A DNA stretch of 39,116 bases from Candidatus Peribacteria bacterium (GCA_023245775.1 JAHFJR010000013.1:1-39116), one strand, 5' to 3'; shown: positions 7,069 through 14,233, numbered from the stretch's first letter. Notes: generated by a model not told the origin, from the letters alone. Numbers and translations are program-made.

Positions 7069-7344
7069 ATGTCCAAGCAAGATCTTATCGCTGCGATCGC
7101 CGACGCTGCCGGCATCACGAAGCGCGCAGGCGCCGACGCTCTCGAGGCCCTCATCGGAACCGTCACGAAGGAACTGAAGAAGGGTCACAACGTCACGATC
7201 ACCGGTTTCGGTACGTTCCGTATTTCCAAGCGCCAGGCTCGCATCGGTGTGAACCCACGCAATCCGACGCAGAAGATCAGTATCCCCGCGATGAAGGTTC
7301 CGTCCTTCAAGGCCGGCAAGACTCTTAAGGATGCCGTTCGTTAG
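7069..7344 (+). CDS. HU-family DNA-binding protein
   Basis: A 91-residue histone-like protein of the HU/IHF family, which binds and bends DNA as a dimer and compacts the nucleoid. The family pattern is complete: MSKQDLIAAIADAAGITKRAG, then GHNVTITGFGTFRISKRQAR for the dimer core, then the DNA-binding arm with the conserved NPRNP (the proline that intercalates in DNA), and the C-terminal helix KVPSFKAGKTLKDAV. The ATG at 7069 fits the family; an ATG at 7033 overlaps the -10 box and is unlikely. The gene has its own promoter and terminator, so it is a single-gene transcript. Confidence 0.97.
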   Translation: MSKQDLIAAIADAAGITKRAGADALEALIGTVTKELKKGHNVTITGFGTFRISKRQARIGVNPRNPTQKISIPAMKVPSFKAGKTLKDAVR

Positions 7345-7366
7345 TTGTTGAAATTGTATTTCAAGG

Positions 7367-7394
7367 AAAAGGCCTCCGTAAGGAGGTCTTTTTT
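7367..7394 (+). terminator. Intrinsic terminator after the HU gene
   Basis: GGCCTCC (7371-7377) pairs with GGAGGTC (7382-7388) around a GTAA loop, followed by six T. The first family B palindrome starts only three bases after the T-run. Confidence 0.9.
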
Positions 7395-7396
7395 GT

Positions 7397-7602
7397 CTTC
7401 TCGATACGCACCGCGACGGTGCTACTCGAAGTGACAACTTCTCGATACGCGTCCTCGAAGGACGCTACTCGAAGTGACAGCTTCTCGATACGCGTCCTCG
7501 AAGGACGCTACTCGAAGTGACAGAGTGCGTGGTCGGCAGAGGATTTTGTGTAGCTACGCTTGTCAGTTCGAGTAGTCCGCTTCGAGCGGACGTATCGAGA
7601 AC
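7397..7602. repeat. Repeat family B, left cluster: three direct and one inverted copy
   Basis: Direct copies lie at 7397-7436, 7438-7479 and 7481-7522. Each is CTTCTCGATACG, a palindromic core, then CTACTCGAAGTGACA. The cores differ: CACCGCGACGGTG in the first and CGTCCTCGAAGGACG in the other two. After a 38-bp spacer comes an inverted copy (7561-7602) with core TCCGCTTCGAGCGGA. The flanks themselves are near inverted repeats, so each unit is a palindrome within a palindrome. The GIY-YIG promoter starts five bases after the inverted copy. Confidence 0.9.
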
Positions 7603-7606
7603 TTGT

Positions 7607-7646
7607 TTGCATCCTCAATCCATAGGTGTACAATCATACACCTATG
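7607..7646 (+). promoter_or_regulatory. Palindromic promoter/operator of GIY-YIG copy 2
   Basis: TTGCAT (7607-7612), 16 bases, TACAAT (7629-7634), nine bases, then ATG at 7644. The inverted repeat CATAGGTGTA-N6-TACACCTATG (7621-7646) covers the -10 box and the start codon. Sequence and spacing match the promoter of the GIY-YIG gene at 3401. Confidence 0.75.
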
Positions 7647-7973
7647 CCAAGAGTTCATCATTACTGGGTGTACATTCTTCATTGTTCGGATGGAACTTTT
7701 TACACAGGTGTCACCAATAATATTCTTCGTCGATTTTCTGAACATCAACAGGGCAGGAATTTAGGCTGCTATACCTTTTCCAGAAGACCTGTTCAGCTCG
7801 TCTATTCTTCCCATTTTCAATACATTCTCGAGGCAATTGCTTCCGAAAAACGGATAAAAAAATGGAGCCAGAAGAAGAAACAAGCCCTGATCAATGATCA
7901 GTCTGAATTGCTGCCGAGTTTGTCGAAGAAAAACTTCTCGATACGCGTCCTCGAAGGACGCTACTCGAAGTGA
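7644..7973 (+). CDS. Small GIY-YIG domain nuclease, copy 2
   Basis: A 109-residue protein. The signature is YWVYILHCSDGTFYTGVTNNILRRF read in pieces: YVYIL-type strand (WVYILHC), FYTGVTNN, and the catalytic Arg in ILRRFSEH. The conserved Glu lies in ILEAIASEKRIKKWSQ, the usual C-terminal helix of the single-domain family. The ATG at 7644 follows a -10 box by nine bases, so the mRNA should be leaderless; a GTG at 7626 is unlikely. The final 13 or so residues (about FSIRVLEGRYSK) and the stop codon are encoded by the first family B repeat of the right cluster, so repeat and gene are physically fused. Family B arrays flank the gene on both sides. Predicted endonuclease with unknown target. Confidence 0.85.
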   Translation: MPRVHHYWVYILHCSDGTFYTGVTNNILRRFSEHQQGRNLGCYTFSRRPVQLVYSSHFQYILEAIASEKRIKKWSQKKKQALINDQSELLPSLSKKNFSIRVLEGRYSK

Positions 7974-8218
7974 CAAGTTCCTTACTGCGCACCGCGACGG
8001 TGCTACTCGAAGTGACAAGTTCCTTACTGCGCACCGCGACGGTGCTACTCGAAGTGACACTTCTCGTTACGCACGCGACTGTGCTACTCGAAGTGACACT
8101 TCTCGTTACGCACGCGACGGTGCTACTCGAAGTGACAGAAAGTGTGGTTGGCAATGAATTACGCATAGTTCAGATTTGTCAGTTCGAGTAGTCCGCTTCG
8201 AGCGGACGTATCGAGAAC
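7934..8218. repeat. Repeat family B, right cluster: five direct and one inverted copy
   Basis: Direct copies are at 7934-7975, 7976-8017, 8018-8059, 8060-8098 and 8099-8137. The second and third carry a variant left flank (AGTTCCTTACTG). Cores are CGTCCTCGAAGGACG or variants of CACCGCGACGGTG. A 39-bp spacer similar to that of the left cluster (shared GTGGT-GGCA words) precedes an inverted copy at 8177-8218 with the same core (TCCGCTTCGAGCGGA) as the left inverted copy. The layout array-spacer-inverted copy is therefore present twice, on either side of the GIY-YIG gene. The remaining bases to 8267 hold only the promoter region of the next gene. Confidence 0.9.
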
Positions 8219-8267
8219 TCCTCAGCGTATCCTTCCACTCTTTCTTCATCAGTTCTACTATGCGCAT

Positions 8268-9266
8268 ATGTCCGCTTCTACATCTTCCAAGACCGACCTC
8301 CTCATCTACCAAACCAAAGACGGTGCGGTGAAACTGAGCGTGAAGCTCACGGATGACACGGTGTGGCTCTCGCAGTCGGATATCGCCTCTCTTTTTTCGG
8401 TGAACGTTCCGGCGATCTCCAAGCACGTGAAGAATATCTATAAAGATGGCGAACTGAAGCCAAAAGAAACTCTTTCCAACATGGAAACAGTTCGAAAGGA
8501 AGGGAAGAAAACGGTGAAACGCACGATCGATGTGTTCAATCTCGATATGGTGCTCTCTATCGGCTACCGCGTGAACTCGCGCCGTGCGACACAGTTCAGG
8601 GTTTGGGCATCGAACGTGCTCAAGCAACATCTACTGAAGGGGTACACGCTCAACTCCACCAGACTCGAACATTCCAGACTTGGCGAATTGAAAGAGGCGG
8701 TCAGCCTCATCAAGCGTGCGATGGATCGCAAGCAATTGACCGGAGATGAGTCACAGGGACTCCTGAAGGTGATCACCGACTATGCGCAGACGTGGCTGCT
8801 GCTCGACCAATTCGATCGATCGCAGTTGCCGGCTCTAAGCAACGAACATCGAAGTCGATATCGCCTGACGCATGAGGACGCAGAGCCGATCGTGCGTGCT
8901 TTGAAGAAAGATTTGATGCGAAGGAAACAGGCCGACGAAACATTTGGACAGGAGAAAGGCGAGACGCTGCAGAGGATTCTCTCGGAGATCGAAGCCTCAT
9001 CACAGAGAGGCGAATCGACCCAGAAGAATGCGGCACATCTGCTCTATGCACTCATCAAAGAGCAACCGTTTGTCGATGGCAACAAGCGTATCGCAGCATT
9101 TCTCTTCATCGTGTACCTGACGCGTACGCAGGTCATGAGCGGCTGGGAGGGGGAGCGAAAGTTCAGCGATCATGCTCTCGTGGCGCTCGTTCTCCTCATC
9201 GCTGAGAGTGATCCTGCGCAGAAGGAACTGATGATGAATTTGGTGATGAATTTCGTGCAGGGCTGA
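8268..9266 (+). CDS. RhuM-Fic fusion protein with altered Fic motif
   Basis: A 332-residue protein. The N-terminal part (LLIYQTKDGAVKLSVKL, VWLSQSDIASLFSVNVPAISKHVKNI, then VFNLDMVLSIGYRVNS and FRVWASNVLKQHLLKGY) is the RhuM virulence-protein domain. The C-terminal part (about 200-332) is a Fic/Doc fold with FVDGNKRIAAFLF. Fic enzymes transfer AMP or other phosphate groups using a histidine in HxFx(D/E)GN. Here the motif reads Q266-P-F-V-D-G-N-K-R, so the catalytic His is Gln (codon CAA at 9063). The activity may be lost or changed. A -10-like TACTAT (8256-8261) ends six bases before the ATG, suggesting a leaderless message. No antitoxin gene is adjacent. Confidence 0.85.
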   Translation: MSASTSSKTDLLIYQTKDGAVKLSVKLTDDTVWLSQSDIASLFSVNVPAISKHVKNIYKDGELKPKETLSNMETVRKEGKKTVKRTIDVFNLDMVLSIGYRVNSRRATQFRVWASNVLKQHLLKGYTLNSTRLEHSRLGELKEAVSLIKRAMDRKQLTGDESQGLLKVITDYAQTWLLLDQFDRSQLPALSNEHRSRYRLTHEDAEPIVRALKKDLMRRKQADETFGQEKGETLQRILSEIEASSQRGESTQKNAAHLLYALIKEQPFVDGNKRIAAFLFIVYLTRTQVMSGWEGERKFSDHALVALVLLIAESDPAQKELMMNLVMNFVQG

Positions 9267-9271
9267 TCTCA

Positions 9272-9400
9272 TGAGGAAACAAAGGAAACAAGAGAGACAA
9301 AAGAGTGAAAGGAAAAACGGTTCTTTCCTCGCAGAGGAAGTACGAGCAAATCCTTTGTTTCCCTTGATTCCTTTGACTCTTCTGTTTCCTGTCTTGTCCT
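9272..9400. repeat. Imperfect long inverted repeat of simple purine-rich words
   Basis: A purine-rich left arm (GGAAACAAAGGAAACAAGAG and on) faces a pyrimidine-rich right arm (CCTTTGTTTCCCTTGATTCC and on) across a small hairpin TTCCTC-GCA-GAGGAA. The arms pair imperfectly over about 35 bases. It fills the spacer after the RhuM-Fic gene and could end its transcript, though there is no clean T-run. Confidence 0.6.
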
Positions 9401-9408
9401 GCTATTCT
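9400..9408 (+). promoter_or_regulatory. Extended -10 promoter of khpB
   Basis: TGC-TATTCT is an extended -10 element ending eight bases before the ATG at 9417. It implies a leaderless or nearly leaderless transcript. No good -35 box is seen at the usual distance. Confidence 0.5.
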
Positions 9409-9416
9409 TCCTCTAC

Positions 9417-9959
9417 ATGGAAAAGATGATTATCGATACCCTCGGCCAGCTCCTCACGTTCCTCCAGATCCCCTTCACAGCGATCGAGGTGAAGCAGGAA
9501 GGCGATATCCAGCGCGTGAATGTCACGTGCCCCGAGCCGAGTCGTCTGATTGGTTGGCATGGCGAGACGCTCAATGCTGTGCAGCACCTCCTGAAGTCCG
9601 TGATCCGTTCGATGACGAAGTCCGAACGCGCACCGTTCCTCGTGGTCGATGTTGACGGGTACCGCCTGATGCAGGAGGACAAAGTGCGCAAGATCGCCGA
9701 AGCGAAGGCCGATTTCGTTCGTCGCACGGGGGCTCGCGTCACACTGTCACCGATGAGCCCGTACTTCCGCCGCATCGTCCACATGCACGTGTCGAATACT
9801 CCTGCTCTCTCCGATCTTGCGACCGAGAGCATCGGCGAAGGCGACTACCGTCAGATCGTGATCCGCCTCAAGGATGAGAGCGTGGCAAGGAGCACCGAAA
9901 CGAGCGAAGAACTCTCACCTGTGATGGCGAGTGACGGACTGGAGAATTTGGATATCTAG
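9417..9959 (+). CDS. khpB: KhpB/Jag RNA-binding protein (KH-R3H)
   Basis: A 180-residue RNA-binding protein also called Jag or EloR. In other bacteria it works with KhpA and affects cell elongation and many RNAs. The KH domain has its GxxG loop in LIGWHGETLNAVQHLL (G46-W-H-G49). The R3H domain follows, with SPMSPYFRRIVHMHV (R118xxxH122) and ESIGEGDYRQIVIRL. The N-terminal Jag-N domain is reduced to a short helix (MIIDTLGQLLTFLQI), as is common in short forms. The acidic tail is probably disordered. In many genomes this gene follows rnpA-yidC; here those genes are 14 kb away. The start is set by the leaderless promoter and lacks a Shine-Dalgarno sequence. Confidence 0.93.
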   Translation: MEKMIIDTLGQLLTFLQIPFTAIEVKQEGDIQRVNVTCPEPSRLIGWHGETLNAVQHLLKSVIRSMTKSERAPFLVVDVDGYRLMQEDKVRKIAEAKADFVRRTGARVTLSPMSPYFRRIVHMHVSNTPALSDLATESIGEGDYRQIVIRLKDESVARSTETSEELSPVMASDGLENLDI

Positions 9960-9998
9960 GTCACGGTGATAGGAGCTATCCAGCCCTTCTGCTTGCCA

Positions 9999-11111
9999 TT
10001 ATTTCACCTTTCTCAGTTCCTCAAACAGCCTTCTCTCGTCTCGACTGAGTTTGGTTGGCACCACCAGATCGATCGTCACGTAGTGGTCACCGACTCGGCT
10101 CGAATTCACCACGGGCATCCCTTTGTGTTTGACCCGCAGAATCTGGTTCGGTTGCGTGCCCGCGGGGATCGTCATCTTCACGGTGCCGTGCACGGTGTCG
10201 ATGTTCACCTCGGCGCCGAGGATAGCATCGAGAGCGGAGAGCGAGAGCGAGGAGCGGACATCGTCGCCGTCACGTTCGAATCGTCGGTCCGGTTCGACGC
10301 GTATGCGCACGAGCAAATCTCCGCTCTTTCCGCCACGTTCCCCCGCCTCTCCTTCGCCGGTGACGCGCAGCGTCTGCCCATGATCGATGCCGGCTGGGAC
10401 ATGGACTGTCACAGTTTTTTTGTCCATCACCCGTCCTTCTCCACGGCATTTCTTACATGGTTTTTCCGGCAACTTCCCTGAACCGTTACAGAGAGAACAT
10501 AGAACGCTCTGACGGATCTGCCCGAAGAGAGAATTCGTGATGCGTTGCACCGTGCCGGTTCCCCCGCACTCGCTGCAGTTGATGAGCTTTGCACCCTCCG
10601 CACTCCCTGATCCTTTACAGTCTCCACACGTGACATGCGCGTTGATCGTGATGGTTTGGTCCATGCCCGTAACCGCCTGCAGGAGACTGATGGTGATCTC
10701 GACTTCGGCATTGCGACCCGCATCGTTTCTGCGTCGGCCGGATGCGCCTCGGTTCCCTCCGAAGAAACTCTCGAAGAGATCGCCTAAATCTCCGCCTTGA
10801 AATTGGCTGGAATCAAATCCTCCCGCTCCACCAAATCCACCGAAACCCTGTCCGCCCCCTCCACCGAATGGACTACCGTTCGTCGATCCAAATTGGTCGT
10901 ACGCTTGCTTCTTCTTCGGATCACTGAGCACTCCGTATGCCTCGTTCACTTCCTTGAATTTCGCTTCTGCATCTTTCTTTACTTGCCCTGAGCCTGTCGA
11001 AGGGTGCTTGTCTGGGTGCAGCTCTCTGCTGAGTTTTCGATACGCCTGTTTGATCTCGTCTTGGGAAGACGAACGGGTGACGCCGAGGATGGAGTAGAAA
11101 TCTTTCGCCAC
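9999..11111 (-). CDS. dnaJ: Chaperone DnaJ (Hsp40)
   Basis: A 370-residue type I J-protein that delivers clients to DnaK and stimulates its ATPase. Domains in order: J domain (residues 1-70) with HPD at 32-34; Gly/Phe-rich linker (about 75-115); four zinc-binding CxxCxGxG-type repeats (CGDCKGSG, CSECGGTG, CSLCNGSG, CKKCRGEG); and two C-terminal substrate-binding domains with the conserved VHVPAGIDHGQTLRV. The start codon is GTG at 11111, seven bases after an extended -10 box. An in-frame repeat (HPSTGSGQV, residues 36-44) sits in the loop just behind HPD, lengthening that loop. dnaK and grpE are not in the window. Confidence 0.97.
   Translation of the reverse strand: MAKDFYSILGVTRSSSQDEIKQAYRKLSRELHPDKHPSTGSGQVKKDAEAKFKEVNEAYGVLSDPKKKQAYDQFGSTNGSPFGGGGGQGFGGFGGAGGFDSSQFQGGDLGDLFESFFGGNRGASGRRRNDAGRNAEVEITISLLQAVTGMDQTITINAHVTCGDCKGSGSAEGAKLINCSECGGTGTVQRITNSLFGQIRQSVLCSLCNGSGKLPEKPCKKCRGEGRVMDKKTVTVHVPAGIDHGQTLRVTGEGEAGERGGKSGDLLVRIRVEPDRRFERDGDDVRSSLSLSALDAILGAEVNIDTVHGTVKMTIPAGTQPNQILRVKHKGMPVVNSSRVGDHYVTIDLVVPTKLSRDERRLFEELRKVK
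10980..11006 (-). repeat. In-frame dispersed repeat in the dnaJ J domain
   Basis: The coding strand reads CACCCTTCGACAGGCTCAGG then GCAAGTAAAGA. It adds about nine residues (HPSTGSGQV) in the loop between J-domain helices II and III. The right end (GGGCAAGTAAAGA) matches the fbaB insert. The CTTCGACAGGCTCAGG word is a familiar dispersed repeat that gives recurring PSTGSGQ-type peptides in bacterial genomes. Confidence 0.7.
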
Positions 11112-11118
11112 GGCGGAG

Positions 11119-11127
11119 ATTCTAGCA
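11119..11127 (-). promoter_or_regulatory. Extended -10 promoter of dnaJ
   Basis: On the minus strand TGC-TAGAAT ends seven bases before the GTG start at 11111. It is divergent from, and only 32 bp away from, the similar promoter of the 11174 gene. Confidence 0.5.
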
Positions 11128-11158
11128 CGATCCTCTGATTCACTTTCTTCCCTTTTTC

Positions 11159-11167
11159 TGCTATACT
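11159..11167 (+). promoter_or_regulatory. Extended -10 promoter of the surface-protein cluster
   Basis: TGC-TATACT ends six bases before the ATG at 11174, so the first gene of the cluster is probably translated from a leaderless mRNA. Confidence 0.55.
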
Positions 11168-11173
11168 ACTTCG

Positions 11174-12301
11174 ATGCGTCCGAATCCGTATGTGCTCCAC
11201 GGGCTGAAGTACGCAACACTGGCACTCGCTGGTGTCGTCGTGCTCGTTGCTGTTGCAGCGTTGATGAAGGGCAGCAACACAGGGTCTCTCTCGGGTCGCC
11301 TCGTCCCTGCACAGCAAAACGGTGTGACACCGACGGTGCACCATAGGGCTGAGGAAGCATTCGAGGGGTATTCGCTTTCTCCTGACACGAATCAACTCAT
11401 CACCATTCCCGTTGGTTTCGATACCCCGCGCGTCACGTTCTTTGGGGGACCTGACTACGACGGGAACACGCGGTACTGGGGTTACTGCTACTCGGGGCAT
11501 GAAGGCGAGAACAAAGCTGAAGGGAAGACGGGTGCAGCTCTGTACGATGGTTCATTCTTCTACTCGACTGCCGAGCTGAAGGCCCAGCAACAGCGACCGA
11601 ATCCAGCGACGAACGATCTCCTCGGCATTCTCCAGAACAAGCACGCCGCTGCACCAGAAGCGAAGGTCTCCGCTGCGGAAATTTTGCATGGCGGTGACAC
11701 GTGTTACATCATGGTGGATGCGCGCGAACTGCCGGCCGCCCTAGATGATGGAGATAGCGATGGAGTGAATAACAAGCGTGAACAACTGCTTGGAACCGAC
11801 CCGCATGACAGGGATACGGACCATGACGGGATCTCCGATGGTACGGAACTCTTCGTGACGAGGACCGATCCACTGAACTCCGATACGGATAACGATGGTC
11901 TTTCAGACATCTTGGAAGACAAGAACACCAATGGCAGGATTGATCCGAGGGAGACGAGTCCACGGAATCCCGATACCGATCGCGATGACCTCTGTGACGG
12001 TGACATCGGTGTACAAGATGGGAAACAATTCGGCAGCGCCTGCCCCGAACCGCATGGGGATGTCTGTCGAGAAGATGAGCATGGCGATCGTATCTGCGAG
12101 TCGAAGACGACGTTGCCCTTCTCCGGAGAAGACAGGAATCGCAACGGGCTTTTTGATCCTAGTGAGACCGATCCTACCAATCCACGGACCTTCGGTATCA
12201 ACGACTACGACTTCCGATGGAATCAGCTCGGTGGTGCCCCGAAGACCGGGAATGCCGCCCCCGACTTCCCAATCCCCGAGATGCCTGTGAGCGGGCAGTA
12301 G
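11174..12301 (+). CDS. Membrane-anchored protein with thrombospondin type-3 calcium repeats
   Basis: A 375-residue protein. A single N-terminal membrane anchor (YATLALAGVVVLVAVAALM) suggests the rest is outside the cell. Residues of about 75-180 (RYWGYCYSGHEGE, DGSFFYSTAEL, DTCYIMVDA) resemble the N-terminal domain of the proteins at 12956 and 14234. From about 190 on there are Asp-rich thrombospondin type-3 repeats (DDGDSDGVNNKREQLLGTD, DRDTDHDGISDGTELF, NSDTDNDGLSDILED, DRNRNGLFDPSETD), each a predicted calcium-binding loop. Its role is probably structural or adhesive. It opens a same-strand cluster running to 21850 and has a leaderless promoter. Confidence 0.8.
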   Translation: MRPNPYVLHGLKYATLALAGVVVLVAVAALMKGSNTGSLSGRLVPAQQNGVTPTVHHRAEEAFEGYSLSPDTNQLITIPVGFDTPRVTFFGGPDYDGNTRYWGYCYSGHEGENKAEGKTGAALYDGSFFYSTAELKAQQQRPNPATNDLLGILQNKHAAAPEAKVSAAEILHGGDTCYIMVDARELPAALDDGDSDGVNNKREQLLGTDPHDRDTDHDGISDGTELFVTRTDPLNSDTDNDGLSDILEDKNTNGRIDPRETSPRNPDTDRDDLCDGDIGVQDGKQFGSACPEPHGDVCREDEHGDRICESKTTLPFSGEDRNRNGLFDPSETDPTNPRTFGINDYDFRWNQLGGAPKTGNAAPDFPIPEMPVSGQ

Positions 12302-12304
12302 AAG

Positions 12305-12333
12305 TTGCGAAAAATTTGAAAAAGGAGTATAGT
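12305..12333 (+). promoter_or_regulatory. Candidate internal promoter before the 12364 gene
   Basis: TTGCGA (12305-12310), 17 bases, then TATAGT (12328-12333). It starts just after the stop codon of the preceding gene and would leave a leader of about 24 bases before ATG 12364. Confidence 0.45.
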
Positions 12334-12363
12334 ATCTATCGAATACACATTCAAACCCACTCT

Positions 12364-12936
12364 ATGGACAGAATCCTCTCGTTTCTCGGTTGGAGTGTCG
12401 CGATCAGCGCATCCCTCGTGATGCCGCTCTCTGCGTACGCCTACCTCACGCCGGATCAAGTCTTCGGGAACAGTGGTGGTGGCAGGCACGCTGCTGCATC
12501 TGATACAGCTCCCATCGCAGCTGCTCCAGCACCCCCTACACAGCGAGAGGGCGAGGATGTGATCGCGGTCCAACAGCAACGTGCTGCTGAGCAGCGTCGA
12601 GAAGCTCAACAGGATTTACGTCCGGTCGATGCACCTCCAGTCGATACCTATGTCCCCGATCAAACACCCGTGAGCAGAGATCTCTTCGATCCGCAGAAGC
12701 AGTATGAGATCCGTCAGCAGCGGAAGGCAGAGCAGAATGGGAATGGACCCACGATTATCATTGGAGGAGACACAACCGTGACCGATAGCAACGGCAACGT
12801 TCTCCACAGTGGAGCGCCGCTGGTCAGTTCGACCGGTCCTGCGACGATCCTCGCTGTTCTTGCGTTGATCTTGGCAGCTCTGTGCACCTTCGCCTACGCG
12901 CAGGTACGTAGCCGTCTCCAGACAGTTCCTGTCTAG
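12364..12936 (+). CDS. Secreted protein with signal peptide and C-terminal membrane segment
   Basis: A 190-residue protein that I cannot assign to a family. It begins with a signal peptide (MDRILSFLGWSVAISASL, then VMPLSAYAYL with a likely cleavage after AYA). The middle is Gln/Ala/Pro-rich and probably disordered (QREGEDVIAVQQQRAAEQRR). Near the C-terminus is one hydrophobic helix (ATILAVLALILAALCTFAYA) followed by basic residues, the arrangement expected of a cell-surface protein held by its tail. The start at 12364 gives a proper signal peptide; earlier in-frame starts overlap the preceding gene. It sits between the TSP3 protein and the DUF4215 proteins, so it may be an accessory of the same surface structure. 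Confidence 0.7.
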   Translation: MDRILSFLGWSVAISASLVMPLSAYAYLTPDQVFGNSGGGRHAAASDTAPIAAAPAPPTQREGEDVIAVQQQRAAEQRREAQQDLRPVDAPPVDTYVPDQTPVSRDLFDPQKQYEIRQQRKAEQNGNGPTIIIGGDTTVTDSNGNVLHSGAPLVSSTGPATILAVLALILAALCTFAYAQVRSRLQTVPV

Positions 12937-12955
12937 GATTTTTCCGCTCTCCAGC

Positions 12956-14200
12956 ATGCTTCCTCAGATCACTCGTCGTCTACGGATCTCAGTGGTCATT
13001 GCGGTGACGCTGGGGATTGTGGGGGGTACCATGTACGTTGTCAGTGGGCAGCATGGATTCATCGATTCGCATGACATCCCCAATCCCTTCGCTACCACTC
13101 GAACGAATCATCTCGCCGGTTCGGTTACCAAAGTTGGGATGAAAGGGGATACTCCGGTGCTTGATCTCTCCTTCCCAGGCGGCGTGAAGTCGGAGGAACT
13201 CGGGCCCGATGCCATCCACTTCATTCTGACACCGGATGATGCTTCCGATGGCGCTCCTCTGAGCGATGTCTTCACGCACGATCAGCGCATCTTCGGGTAC
13301 AAGTATACGAGTGCCGATGCCGCGCGCGAACGTCAGGCACGAGATGCAGCAGCAGCTGGCGGCCCTTCAGCTCTCAGTGATCTCTTCCCTGGAGAGTTCT
13401 TCGCCTCAGATGCACAGCGTAGAGACGGCACATTCATCGGGGATTTTGAAGGGGCAAATGGGATCATATTCAAGTCACTCGATGATGTCACACTCGATAC
13501 CAATGCTCGTTACATCGTCATCTCGAATGACCCTGCGCGGGTGCAGGTCAGGGACATCGCTATGTGCGGCGATGGCAAACTTACGGATGAAGAAGAGTGT
13601 GATGATGGGAATACGAATACTGCAGACGGTTGTTCATCCTGTGCAGTGGATTCTGGTTTCGAATGCACGGGAGCACCCAGTAGCTGCATGGATACGAGGA
13701 CAGGAGGAGAGGATGGTAATACCGATGGCACAGATCCATCAGGAGGTGACACAGGCAATACCGATGGCACAGATCCATCAGGAGGTGACACAGGCAATAC
13801 CGATGGCACAGATCCATCAGGAGGTGACACAGGCAATACCGATGGTTCGGATGGATCAGGAGGTGACACAGGCAATTCTGATGGCACGATGGACGGTACA
13901 GATCAAGGTGAAGGTGATGGTGCAGAGAGCGGTGGTCTGAGGTTCGATGTTCTCTGTGGCAATGGCAGCATTGACCTTGGAGAGACGTGTGATGATGAGA
14001 ACACCGATGACGGTGATGGCTGTAATGCTGATTGTGAGCAAGAGGAGGGATTCACGTGTGTTGATGAGCCTAGTAATTGTTACCGACCGAGCGTCTGCGG
14101 TGACGGAACAATTGATGAAGGCGAGCAGTGCGATGATGGCAACACCGATGATGGTGATTCTTGTAGTAGCAGCTGCGAATTCCTTGTCGCTCCGATCTAG
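12956..14200 (+). CDS. Membrane-anchored DUF4215 cysteine-rich protein with 13-residue tandem repeat
   Basis: A 414-residue protein. Residues 10-30 form a signal anchor (ISVVIAVTLGIVGGTMYVV). A domain of about 165 residues follows, ending with FGYKYTSADA, LFPGEFFASDAQ and DFEGANGIIFK; it matches the N-terminal domain of the next gene. Then comes one DUF4215 (Myxococcus-type disulfide) repeat (CGDGKLTDEEECDDGN). A low-complexity linker follows with four copies of the 13-mer NTDGTDPSGGDTG, and then two more DUF4215 repeats. Each DUF4215 repeat carries the CGxG...ECDDGN...DGCS..C pattern and should be disulfide-bonded outside the cell. Likely surface adhesin or stalk protein; the ligand is unknown. 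Confidence 0.8.
   Translation: MLPQITRRLRISVVIAVTLGIVGGTMYVVSGQHGFIDSHDIPNPFATTRTNHLAGSVTKVGMKGDTPVLDLSFPGGVKSEELGPDAIHFILTPDDASDGAPLSDVFTHDQRIFGYKYTSADAARERQARDAAAAGGPSALSDLFPGEFFASDAQRRDGTFIGDFEGANGIIFKSLDDVTLDTNARYIVISNDPARVQVRDIAMCGDGKLTDEEECDDGNTNTADGCSSCAVDSGFECTGAPSSCMDTRTGGEDGNTDGTDPSGGDTGNTDGTDPSGGDTGNTDGTDPSGGDTGNTDGSDGSGGDTGNSDGTMDGTDQGEGDGAESGGLRFDVLCGNGSIDLGETCDDENTDDGDGCNADCEQEEGFTCVDEPSNCYRPSVCGDGTIDEGEQCDDGNTDDGDSCSSSCEFLVAPI
13718..13873 (+). repeat. 39-bp tandem repeat, four copies, in-frame
   Basis: Units start at 13718, 13757, 13796 and 13835, with a partial fifth. The first three are identical; the fourth changes the DPS segment to DGS. Each encodes NTDGTDPSGGDTG. The near-identity at DNA level points to recent slippage or unequal recombination, so length variation between strains is likely. 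Confidence 0.95.
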
Positions 14201-14233
14201 CGTGTCTCTGTCCAATACCAATGTCCCTTCTTC

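Noticed and set aside
7397..8218. CRISPR array
   Set aside because: Repeats are directly adjacent with no unique spacers of regular length, cores vary, and no cas gene is present.
8268..9266. Complete toxin-antitoxin pair at the RhuM-Fic gene
   Set aside because: No small adjacent antitoxin gene is seen, and the Fic catalytic His is missing.
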